Source of the DNA: Candidatus Marivariicella framensis
GTDB taxonomy: Bacteria; Bacteroidota; Bacteroidia; Flavobacteriales; Flavobacteriaceae
DNA: 64,000 bases
Direction of reading: 5' to 3'
Assembly (NCBI GenBank): GCA_905182735.1
Contig: CAJJCT010000031.1
Span: 1-64,000 of the forward strand
The translations under genes were made by a program, and so were the position numbers. Positions 54,914-62,865 of this stretch are shown piece by piece. The notes under the pieces are model-generated. The model did no database searches and was not told the origin of the DNA. It saw only the letters and a list, made by a program, of their open reading frames with translations. Position 1 is the stretch's first letter. Each line of letters opens with the position of its first letter.

Positions 54914-55510
54914 ATGGTTTCAAAAATTAATTTTATTGTTTTTTTTAAAAAATTATTTATTCTAATAATTATTTTTTCAAATAGCTTTATAAATGCCCAA
55001 AGAGGAGTAAGAATCGGTTATATCGATATGAATATTATTCTTAATAACATAACTGAATATAAAAAATCAACTAAGATTCTAGACGATAGAATTGTTCAGT
55101 GGAAAAAAGAAATAGAACTAAAAAAAATTCAGCTATCACAATTTCAAAATCAACTTAATACCGAACGTGTTTTATTAACATCCGAATTAATAGCTGATAG
55201 GGAAATAGAAATCAATGATTATGCAAACGAGATCATTGCTCTTCAAGAAAAGAGATTTGGTCCCAATGGTGACAGAATAAAACAAAGAAAAAAATTAATA
55301 ACTCCGATTCAAGACCAAGTACTAGTTATTGTTCAACAAATAGCTAAGGAAAAGAAATATGACTTTATTTTTGATCGATCTTCGAATATTGTTATGCTAT
55401 ATTCAGCAAAAAATTACGATATTAGCGACCTGGTCTTAAAAAGAATACAAATTAAAGAAAAAATAAAGGCGCGAAATCAAAAATTAAACGCTTTAAAAAA
55501 TAAAAATTAA
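54914..55510 (+). CDS. OmpH/Skp family periplasmic chaperone
   Basis: 198 aa. Signal peptide (about 1-30, ending INAQRG), then the OmpH start RIGYIDMNIILNNI and a long coiled-coil (about 50-130) of charged heptads. The C-terminal part returns to the base of the Skp jellyfish (KKYDFIFDRSSNIVMLYSAKNYDIS). It should hold unfolded outer-membrane proteins in the periplasm for BamA. The extra Lys-rich tail after residue 175 is not found in its neighbour. Confidence 0.92.
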   Translation: MVSKINFIVFFKKLFILIIIFSNSFINAQRGVRIGYIDMNIILNNITEYKKSTKILDDRIVQWKKEIELKKIQLSQFQNQLNTERVLLTSELIADREIEINDYANEIIALQEKRFGPNGDRIKQRKKLITPIQDQVLVIVQQIAKEKKYDFIFDRSSNIVMLYSAKNYDISDLVLKRIQIKEKIKARNQKLNALKNKN

Positions 55511-55532
55511 TAACCTGAAATAATAAATTATA

Positions 55533-56042
55533 ATGAAAAAATTAATTCAACTTTTTACTTTTGCCTTTTTATTAGTAGCTCCTTTTCAAGTTGCTAATTC
55601 TCAATCAAAAGTTGCTCATGTGGATGTTCAAAAATTGATTACAGATATGCCTGAAGTAATTGCGGCTCAAAAAGAATTAGAAAAACTTCAGAAAACTTAC
55701 ACTACTGATATTCAAAATACTATTAAAGAGTTGCAAGTTAAACAGCAAACATATTCTGCAGATGCTGCAAATCAAACTGAAATAACTAATCAAGCTAGAG
55801 CTGAAGAATTACAGTCAATGCAGCAGAATATTCAAAAATTTGAACAAACTGCAGCTCAGGATTTGCAAAAGAAACAAAAAGACATGATGTCTCCATTAAT
55901 TGAAAAGGCTCGCTCTGCAATTGAAAAAGTTGCTGCTGCTCAAGGCTTTGATTATGTTTTAGATTCAACTCCAGGAGGTTTTGTTATAATGGCTAAAGGA
56001 AAAGATCTACTGGCAGATGTTAAAAAAGAGCTAGGGTTCTAA
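55533..56042 (+). CDS. OmpH/Skp family periplasmic chaperone
   Basis: 169 aa. Signal peptide ends near VANSQSK. It starts KVAHVDVQKLITDMPEV, with a coiled coil from about 40 to 120 rich in Gln and Ala, and ends GFDYVLDSTPGGFVIMAKGKDL. A shorter, less charged paralogue of the upstream gene, 22 bases apart. The pair after bamA is usual for Flavobacteriia. Followed by a strong hairpin terminator. Confidence 0.93.
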   Translation: MKKLIQLFTFAFLLVAPFQVANSQSKVAHVDVQKLITDMPEVIAAQKELEKLQKTYTTDIQNTIKELQVKQQTYSADAANQTEITNQARAEELQSMQQNIQKFEQTAAQDLQKKQKDMMSPLIEKARSAIEKVAAAQGFDYVLDSTPGGFVIMAKGKDLLADVKKELGF

Positions 56043-56057
56043 AAATTTATTTGAAAA

Positions 56058-56090
56058 TAAAAAACCCATCCTAACCGATGGGTTTTTTTA
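56058..56090. terminator. bidirectional rho-independent terminator
   Basis: AAAAAACCCATC and GATGGGTTTTTT form a stem of about 12 bp around CTAACC. T-runs appear on both strands, so it can end the ompH transcript and the convergent gamma-carbonic-anhydrase transcript. The minus gene stop at 56088 lies at its edge. Confidence 0.85.
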
Positions 56091-56597
56091 TTTAAACCAA
56101 GAAGAATAAGTAATATAATTTTTGGCTATTCGGTCTATTTCTTCTCTTTTTAAAGCTGGGTTAACAGATTTGATTTTTTTTCCTGGAATACCAGCATAAA
56201 CAGAATTTGTAGGAACAATTGTTCCTTTTGCTAAAACACAGCCTGCTGCTATTATGCTATTACTTCCGATTACACAGTCATCCATTATAATACTTCCCAT
56301 TCCAACCAGCACACTGCTTTCAATAGTACATCCATGAACTATTGCATTATGCCCAATAGAAATATCATTGCCTAAACTTGTTGATGCTTTTTCAAATGTA
56401 GCGTGGATTACGGCTCCATCCTGAATATTAACTCTATTACCTATCCTTATTGAATTAACGTCTGCACGTATGACTGCTTGGAACCATACAGAACAATTAT
56501 CGCCTATTATTAAATCTCCAATAATAGTTGAGTTTTCAGCAAAATAACATCCTTCTCCAAATATGGGAGTAAAACCTCTAACACTTTTTATAAGCAT
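56088..56597 (-). CDS. gamma carbonic anhydrase-like left-handed beta-helix protein
   Basis: 169 aa from the ATG at 56597. Hexapeptide repeats (STIIGDLIIGDNCSVWFQAVIRAD, RIGNRVNIQDGAVIHAT, SIGHNAIVHGC) build a left-handed beta-helix trimer. The three metal-binding His positions of the gamma-CA/YrdA family are visible (AVIHAT, IGHNAIVHGC). Many members have little or no CA activity, so hydration of CO2 is not assured. The track adds 13 residues upstream; MLIKSVRGFTP fits the family better. Divergent from nifU. Confidence 0.9.
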   Translation of the reverse strand: MLIKSVRGFTPIFGEGCYFAENSTIIGDLIIGDNCSVWFQAVIRADVNSIRIGNRVNIQDGAVIHATFEKASTSLGNDISIGHNAIVHGCTIESSVLVGMGSIIMDDCVIGSNSIIAAGCVLAKGTIVPTNSVYAGIPGKKIKSVNPALKREEIDRIAKNYITYSSWFK

Positions 56598-56646
56598 AAT
56601 AAAAAATTTGATTAGCACTAAATTAAATAATATCAAACTGATGTAG

Positions 56647-56654
56647 TATTTTTG
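56647..56654 (+). promoter_or_regulatory. -7-like promoter element of the NifU-family gene
   Basis: TATTTTTG fits TAnnTTTG and ends 12 bases before the ATG at 56667, predicting a leader of under 10 bases. No clear -33 TTTG. Confidence 0.4.
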
Positions 56655-56666
56655 TAAAAAAAAATA

Positions 56667-57554
56667 ATGGAATCTTTCAATATTAATGCAAAAAGCGAGT
56701 TAGGAAATCCAATAGCTCATTTTCAGATTGACAAACCTTTAGGTGTTCCATATTCAAAAAAATTTAATAATATAGATGATGCACAAGACTCACCTCTAGT
56801 TCAAAAACTATTTTATTTACCTTTTGTAAAATCTGTTACCCTTAATAATCAATCAATTTTGATAGAGCGTTTTAATATATTAGAATGGGAAGAAGTAATA
56901 GAAGAGGTAAATGATCAAATTAAAAATTATTTAAACTCAGGTGAAGTTGTTCTAAAGTCTGATTTTACTGAAAAGAAAGTTCCAATAAGTATTTATGCAG
57001 AAAGCACTCCAAATCCATCTGTAATGAAATTTGTAGCTAATAAAAAATTAGTTGAGACTAATGTTGAGTATAAAAATATTGAAGATGCCAAAGGAGCTTC
57101 TTTAGCCATTGAATTATTTAATCTACCATATGTAAAAGAAGTTTTTGTTTCAGAAAATTATATTTCAATAACAAAGTTTGATTTAACAGAATGGGATCCG
57201 ATTATCCAAGAAATAAGGGGGTTAATAGTCAAAGGACTCGAACAAAAAAAGGTGTTATTCAATTTAATTAAAATTGACAATTCAAAATCAGAAGTTGAAA
57301 ATACTAATCTCACAGATATTGATAAGAAAATCATTTCTATTCTAGATGAATACATTCAACCTGCTGTTGCTTCTGATGGAGGAAGTATTGTTTTTGATTC
57401 TTATATTCCTGAAAGTCAAAGCGTAAATGTAATTCTTCAAGGAGCGTGCAGTGGCTGTCCATCATCTACGCTTACTCTTAAAAATGGTATTGAAAACATG
57501 CTAAAGGAAATGATGCCAGGTTTAGTAGAAAATGTAACTGCAATTAATGGATAG
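56667..57554 (+). CDS. NifU-family iron-sulfur scaffold with duplicated Nfu N-domain
   Basis: 295 aa. Two similar Nfu N-terminal-type domains occupy about 10-95 and 107-195. Each has a variant of NPSVMKFVANK, LFNLPYVKEVFV and FDLTEWDPIIQEI; the first is degenerate at its start. The NifU-type domain (about 215-295) carries the cluster-binding CxxC in GACSGCPSSTLTLKNGIE. It should carry or deliver Fe-S clusters. The gene touches the DUF255 gene: its stop and the GTG start overlap by one base. Confidence 0.92.
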   Translation: MESFNINAKSELGNPIAHFQIDKPLGVPYSKKFNNIDDAQDSPLVQKLFYLPFVKSVTLNNQSILIERFNILEWEEVIEEVNDQIKNYLNSGEVVLKSDFTEKKVPISIYAESTPNPSVMKFVANKKLVETNVEYKNIEDAKGASLAIELFNLPYVKEVFVSENYISITKFDLTEWDPIIQEIRGLIVKGLEQKKVLFNLIKIDNSKSEVENTNLTDIDKKIISILDEYIQPAVASDGGSIVFDSYIPESQSVNVILQGACSGCPSSTLTLKNGIENMLKEMMPGLVENVTAING

Positions 57555-59590
57555 TGAAACCAAAAAAGCAAGCAAATTCTTTAATTTCAGAAACTAGTCC
57601 CTATTTACTTCAACACGCTCTTAATCCAGTTAATTGGATTTCTTGGGAAGACAATTTACTCAGTAAGACTAAAAAACAAAGTAAACTTCTAATTATAAGT
57701 ATTGGCTACTCTACATGTCATTGGTGTCATGTTATGGAAAAAGAAGTTTTTGAAGATAAAGAAGCTGCGGAGTATATGAATCAAAACTTTATTTGTATTA
57801 AAATAGATAGGGAAGAGAGACCAGAAGTTGATCAATTATATATGGAAGCAATTCAAATAATTAGTGGTCAAGGAGGTTGGCCTCTTAATATAGTTGCGCT
57901 TCCTGATGGAACCCCTATATGGGGAGCAACATATGTCAATCTTATAAATTGGAAGACAATACTCAAAGACATAATTGAATTATACAATAAAAAACCAGAT
58001 GCAGCTATTGATTATGGAGTTAATATTCGAAGGATTATTCGAGAACAAAAAGATGAAGAAAAAGAAGTTCAAATTAATATTATTAAAATACTAAATACAA
58101 TTAAAGGTGATTTAGATTATAAATATGGCGGATTCAAAGGAAGTATAAAGTTTATGATGCCTGTTCAATTAAGGTGTTGGCAATTTTTATCATACAGCTA
58201 TAAAGATAATTTTAATTTAAAAAAGTACTGGTTAAACACTCTTGAAAAAATCACTTTAGGTGGAGTTTTTGATTTTGTTGGTGGTGGATTTTCAAGGTAT
58301 TCGACAGATAATAGATGGCACATTCCTCATTTTGAAAAAATGGGATATGATAATGGACAACTATTACAAGTTTATTCAGAAGCCTTTAAAAACAATAGCT
58401 CACCTCTTTTTAAAAGAACTGCTAAATTGGTGTTGAAATTTGTTTTAAGTGAATTGAAACATACAGATGGCTCCTTTTACAGCGCTTTAGATGCAGACAG
58501 TATTTGTGAAAAATCCTCTCTTAAAGAAGGAGCTTTTTATGCATGGGATCCAAAGATCCTAAAGAATATTTTAGGAAATGATTACTTGTTATTTAATGCG
58601 TTTTTAAATGCTAATAATTCAAGCTATTGGGCAGAGGAAGAAAAGTTAGTTTTATTTAGAACTACAACAGAAGAAAAGTTTGCTATTGAAAATAATTTAA
58701 ATTTAAAAGAGTTTATTTTAAAAATAGATAAATGGAGGAGTCTACTTTATAATAATCGAGAAAAAAGATCAAAACCTTTTAAAGATAAAAAAATAATATG
58801 TAGCTGGAACGCAATAATATCAAAGGGTTTGTTGAGCGCATACCAATCTTTTGGATGGAAAGACTCTAAGGACGCTGCGGTAAAGAATTTAGATTTTATT
58901 TTATCTAATTTTTTATTGAATAATAATAAAATTTTGAGAATTTATCCTAAAAATAATAGAAAAATTTATGGTGTCCTAGAAGATTATGCCTCTGTAATTT
59001 CGTTGCTAATTATGGCATTCGAAACTATTCATAATGAGATTTACATTCAAATTGCAAATAAACTAGTCGACCATTGTCTTTTAAATTTCTATGACTCTGA
59101 TCTTCACTTTTTTTATTTTACCTCAAAAGAAAATAAATCATTGTGGTCAAGAAAAAAAGAAGATGAGGATAATGTAATTCCTTCAAGTAATGCTATTATG
59201 GCAGAGAATTTAAATTTCATCTCTCAGCATTTGAATCGAAATGATTTAAAATCTATCTATCTGAGAATGCTAAAAAATATGAAAAATAAAGTTAGTGCTT
59301 CGCCAGGGAATTATTCTCTATGGCTGCAACTAATTGCACTAAATAAAATTCCTCAATATCAAGTTGCAATAATTGGAAATAAAGCTTTTGAAATATCAAA
59401 AAAACTTCATAAATATTATTTACCTAATTGTCGTATTTCAGCCACTGAATCTCCTAGCAATCTTCCATTATTTGAAGGGCGTTTTAAAAAAAACGAAACT
59501 TTACTTTACGTTTGTGAAGAGTTAAAATGTAACCTTCCTGTCAAAACGATTGATGAGGTAATTCAGCAGGTTGAATTTGCTAAACTTTAG
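57554..59590 (+). CDS. thioredoxin-fold DUF255 protein (YyaL/SPATA20 family)
   Basis: 678 aa with a GTG start. N-terminal thioredoxin-like domain: ETSPYLLQHALNPVNW, STCHWCHVMEKEVFED (CxxC), FICIKIDREERPEVD, and SGQGGWPLNIVALPDG. The remainder is an alpha/alpha-barrel like glycosidases (GGGFSRYSTDNRWHIPHFEKMGYDN; AFYAWDPK; CSWNAIISKGL). Family function is unclear; a redox or sugar-related role has been suggested. Probably co-transcribed with the NifU gene. It overlaps tsaB tail-to-tail by 11 bases. Confidence 0.92.
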   Translation: MKPKKQANSLISETSPYLLQHALNPVNWISWEDNLLSKTKKQSKLLIISIGYSTCHWCHVMEKEVFEDKEAAEYMNQNFICIKIDREERPEVDQLYMEAIQIISGQGGWPLNIVALPDGTPIWGATYVNLINWKTILKDIIELYNKKPDAAIDYGVNIRRIIREQKDEEKEVQINIIKILNTIKGDLDYKYGGFKGSIKFMMPVQLRCWQFLSYSYKDNFNLKKYWLNTLEKITLGGVFDFVGGGFSRYSTDNRWHIPHFEKMGYDNGQLLQVYSEAFKNNSSPLFKRTAKLVLKFVLSELKHTDGSFYSALDADSICEKSSLKEGAFYAWDPKILKNILGNDYLLFNAFLNANNSSYWAEEEKLVLFRTTTEEKFAIENNLNLKEFILKIDKWRSLLYNNREKRSKPFKDKKIICSWNAIISKGLLSAYQSFGWKDSKDAAVKNLDFILSNFLLNNNKILRIYPKNNRKIYGVLEDYASVISLLIMAFETIHNEIYIQIANKLVDHCLLNFYDSDLHFFYFTSKENKSLWSRKKEDEDNVIPSSNAIMAENLNFISQHLNRNDLKSIYLRMLKNMKNKVSASPGNYSLWLQLIALNKIPQYQVAIIGNKAFEISKKLHKYYLPNCRISATESPSNLPLFEGRFKKNETLLYVCEELKCNLPVKTIDEVIQQVEFAKL

Positions 59591-60254
59591 TTGTATAAAA
59601 TTCTTTTAAATAATATGGCTCAAAGTAAGCAACATCTTCAAAGTCTAGATTCATGAACTTTTTATATGATAGTTTAACCATATTTTTAGCTGACGGTTCA
59701 ACAGGATTATCAAGGGTTTTAAACTTTGGACTTTTAATTAAACCGTTGGTCTTTTGTGAACCAAATCCAAAGGCAAGTATGTTGTTTTTTGACAGATAAT
59801 CTTTAAAACTGTTTTCTGTTAAAACTTCTGCCCAAGTCTCTTTGATAACTTTGTGTTGATTATCCAGAATTTGAGTATAAACCTCCATTCGTCTGGCATC
59901 TATCATAGGAGCTAAAAAAGTTCCTTTTGGAGCTTCTATTTCTTGAGCAAGAATTGAAAGGCTGTTGACAGAAATTAAAGGTTTATTTAATGAATAGCAA
60001 AGACCCTTAGCTGCTGAGACTCCGATTCGAAGTCCCGTATAAGATCCTGGACCTTTACTTACAGAAATAGCGGCTAGTTTTTGCAAATTGATTTGAGAGT
60101 CGTCTATCAGTTTTTTCATAAATGGATGTAACTGTTCACCATGAGAATAATTCTCACTACTTTTTTCAATTATTTTAATAAGTTTACCATTAAGACTTAA
60201 AGCAACAGAACAGTTTTTTGTCGAGGTTTCAATATGTAATATCCAATTATCCAT
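59580..60254 (-). CDS. tsaB: tRNA threonylcarbamoyladenosine biosynthesis protein TsaB
   Basis: 224 aa. It belongs to the ASKHA fold: ILHIETSTKNCSVALSLNGK, SVSKGPGSYTGLRIGVSAAKGL, and MIDARRMEVYTQI. With TsaD and TsaE it forms the complex making t6A37 in ANN-decoding tRNAs. It follows the TolC-type gene by 8 bases on the same strand, so it is the last gene of the efflux operon although unrelated in function. Confidence 0.95.
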   Translation of the reverse strand: MDNWILHIETSTKNCSVALSLNGKLIKIIEKSSENYSHGEQLHPFMKKLIDDSQINLQKLAAISVSKGPGSYTGLRIGVSAAKGLCYSLNKPLISVNSLSILAQEIEAPKGTFLAPMIDARRMEVYTQILDNQHKVIKETWAEVLTENSFKDYLSKNNILAFGFGSQKTNGLIKSPKFKTLDNPVEPSAKNMVKLSYKKFMNLDFEDVAYFEPYYLKEFYTTKV

Positions 60255-60262
60255 TAAAATAT

Positions 60263-61681
60263 TTATTCAATAGATAGTGGGATTCCAAAATAAAACTCAA
60301 CAACCTTTAATTTAAAAATATAATCAAACTTAGCCCTTATTTGATCAGATAATGATTGTTCATATCTTTGCTTAGCCTGGACATAATCAAATGAATTTAT
60401 TACTCCTTCCTGAAAACTTTCCTGAGTATTTCTAAAGGCTATTTCTCTTGATTTTACAGTTTTTTGAGCAGCTTCATAAAATTTATATGCTCCTCTTGAA
60501 TCATTAAATGCTTGATTAATTTGGCTTTCTAAATCAAACTTTTGTCTTTCAAAAGAATTTTTAGTTCGTTCTAAATTTATTTTGGCTCTTTTGACTGAGT
60601 TTTTTGAAACAAAACCATTAAAAATTGGAATGTTTAAACTTAATCCATAATTCTGACCTTCGTTAAATTGAAACTGTTCTGAAAAAGATAATGGAGATGC
60701 AGCCGTTCTATTTTCAACCTCTCTAACAACAGTTTCTCCAGAAGAAAGTACAGTCCCTATTGGGGCTAAGTAATAATCGCCTGTGCCAACCAGTCTGTCT
60801 GAATAACCAATTCTGTTACTGTAGCTGTAAAATGCCCTGAGAGTTGGCTGAAGAGTTCCTTTTGCTAATTCAATATCTTTTTCTGCAATATCAATATTAA
60901 CAGCACCTAGCTTTATATCATTTCTCAAAGTCAATGCTTTTTCAAAGATTGATTTTGGGTTTTCTTCTAAAATTTGAGAAAAAGGAATGTCTAAATCTTC
61001 AAAAACAATATTAAAATTATCATAATCTGATATTTGCAGTAGTTGAGCTAAGTTAATTTTAGAAAGAATAAAATTATTTTCAGCACGTACAATCGACTGT
61101 TCTTGACTTGCTAAATTTGCTTCAAGTTCATACAAATCTCCACTTGGAAGAACTCCAGCTTCAATTAAAGAGGATGTTCTTTTTAATTGTTCCTTAGCGA
61201 CTATTAATTGACTTTTTTGAGAATTAAGAATTTCAGAATTAAATAATACTTGCAAATAACTATTAGCGACAAGAAGCTTTGTGTCATCAATCATGTCATC
61301 CAATTGATAACGCTTCGCAAGTATGTTTAAATTAGCTCTATGAAGTCTGTTGAAGTTTTGAAGTCCATTATATATATCCATCCCAATACTAGCTCCCATT
61401 GAACTGAACTGTGTGGTTAAGTTCTCTAACAAACCTGTTGTTATATTTTGGTTAAGCCCTACATTCCATGAATGTGACGATTGGGCATTAAAGTTTGGTA
61501 AAAAATTACCTATTGCATTTGACTTATCAACTGCGGCATTTTCTATATCTAGAATTGACTGTTTAATCGAAATGTTTTTTTCAACAGCCATTTCAACACA
61601 CTCTTCAAGTGTTAATGTCTGAGACAAAGCATTGTTAGAAACAACAAATAAGCAAAAAGTTAAAATATATCTCATATTCAA
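60263..61681 (-). CDS. TolC family outer-membrane efflux protein
   Basis: 472 aa. Signal peptide (about 1-20, ending ALSQTLT), then TLEECVEMAVEKNISIKQS and two repeats of long helices (LYELEANLASQEQSIVRAENNFILSK; SFDYVQAKQRYEQSLSDQI) that build the trimeric channel-tunnel. An insert of about 30 residues between the repeats (about 290-335) holds the RVGTGDYYLAP-type sequence seen in Bacteroidota members. It forms a tripartite pump with the adaptor and ABC permease encoded upstream. Confidence 0.93.
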   Translation of the reverse strand: MNMRYILTFCLFVVSNNALSQTLTLEECVEMAVEKNISIKQSILDIENAAVDKSNAIGNFLPNFNAQSSHSWNVGLNQNITTGLLENLTTQFSSMGASIGMDIYNGLQNFNRLHRANLNILAKRYQLDDMIDDTKLLVANSYLQVLFNSEILNSQKSQLIVAKEQLKRTSSLIEAGVLPSGDLYELEANLASQEQSIVRAENNFILSKINLAQLLQISDYDNFNIVFEDLDIPFSQILEENPKSIFEKALTLRNDIKLGAVNIDIAEKDIELAKGTLQPTLRAFYSYSNRIGYSDRLVGTGDYYLAPIGTVLSSGETVVREVENRTAASPLSFSEQFQFNEGQNYGLSLNIPIFNGFVSKNSVKRAKINLERTKNSFERQKFDLESQINQAFNDSRGAYKFYEAAQKTVKSREIAFRNTQESFQEGVINSFDYVQAKQRYEQSLSDQIRAKFDYIFKLKVVEFYFGIPLSIE

Positions 61682-61704
61682 ATATTAATTAAATCTATTA
61701 AAAA

Positions 61705-62841
61705 TTAATTTTCATCATCTTTCTCTCTTAAAATACTATCTCCAATTTTTTCAGGCTTTGTTTGGTTCCAAACTTTAATTTTATCTTCAATTGAAATACC
61801 AGAAATAATCTCAATATTTATTCCATCTGAAATCCCAACCTCTATGTCTACTCGCTCAAAAGATTGATCAGCTTTTTCAATTTCAACATATGTTTTCTCA
61901 GTCGTTTTATCAAATTGAAGTAGAGCTTCGGAAATTACCATTACATTATCTTTTCTTTCTAAAACTAATGATGCATTAGCGCTATACCCCGCTCTAACAC
62001 TCACTGAATTATCTAGAAAAACATCTCCTTCTATTTTAAACTTAACCGCTCCTTGTTCTTCATTTCCCTTTGGAGCAATAAATTTTAATCTAGCGTCAAA
62101 ATCTTTATTTTGAATGGCTCCTAAATTTATAATTAGCGCCATGTCAATTTTCAATTTTTCAACCTCAGATTCATCTATTTTACCCTCGAAAATCATTTTA
62201 GTTAAATCCGCAATAGTAGCTATTGTGGTACCAGCATTAAAAGTATTACTCTCAACAACTTGATCACCGGCTTTTACCGGAATTTCCAAAACTGTTCCTG
62301 CAACAGTTGCTCTAATGTTTGTATTAGCAGTTGATGATCCTCCAGCTGAACCAAGAAGAATAACTTGTAAATCACTTTTAGCATTAGTTAAATCTTGATT
62401 AGATCTATTATAGCTTAAAGATGCATTTTGAAAATCTTGTTTAGATATAATGTCTTTTTCAAATAAGGATTTATTTCTATTATATTCAATTTTTGCATTA
62501 TCAAGAATAATTTTTAATGAGGCAACGCGTCCCTTGGCACTATTTAACGATCCTTCATTTGGAACGACTTTTACCTTAGCTAGAAGATCTCCCTCTTTCA
62601 CCTCATCTCCTTCTTCAACAAATAATTCTTGAATAATTCCTGAAATCTGTGGCTTAATCTCAACTTCATCTTCAGGAATAACTTTTCCGGTAACAACTGT
62701 TTTCTCCTCCACAGAAGACATAAAAGCTGTTTGAGTTTCATACACAGTAATTGATTTACTGTTAGTTTTTACAAAATAAGCAGCGGCAAATAATGCTCCA
62801 CAAATTATCAGTGTTATACTTAAGTATTTTAAAAATTTCAT
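61705..62841 (-). CDS. periplasmic adaptor (membrane fusion) protein, MacA/HlyD type
   Basis: 378 aa. An N-terminal membrane anchor (about 4-25), barrel-sandwich lipoyl halves (VEIKPQISGIIQELFVEEGDEVKEGDLLAKV and TNIRATVAGTVLEIPVKAGDQV), a short coiled-coil hairpin (about 95-155) and a beta-barrel domain. It bridges the inner-membrane ABC permease and the TolC channel. It lies 23-24 bases from both neighbours in the permease-adaptor-TolC operon. Confidence 0.93.
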   Translation of the reverse strand: MKFLKYLSITLIICGALFAAAYFVKTNSKSITVYETQTAFMSSVEEKTVVTGKVIPEDEVEIKPQISGIIQELFVEEGDEVKEGDLLAKVKVVPNEGSLNSAKGRVASLKIILDNAKIEYNRNKSLFEKDIISKQDFQNASLSYNRSNQDLTNAKSDLQVILLGSAGGSSTANTNIRATVAGTVLEIPVKAGDQVVESNTFNAGTTIATIADLTKMIFEGKIDESEVEKLKIDMALIINLGAIQNKDFDARLKFIAPKGNEEQGAVKFKIEGDVFLDNSVSVRAGYSANASLVLERKDNVMVISEALLQFDKTTEKTYVEIEKADQSFERVDIEVGISDGINIEIISGISIEDKIKVWNQTKPEKIGDSILREKDDEN

Positions 62842-62865
62842 ATTGTAGTAGATTTATTTTATAAT

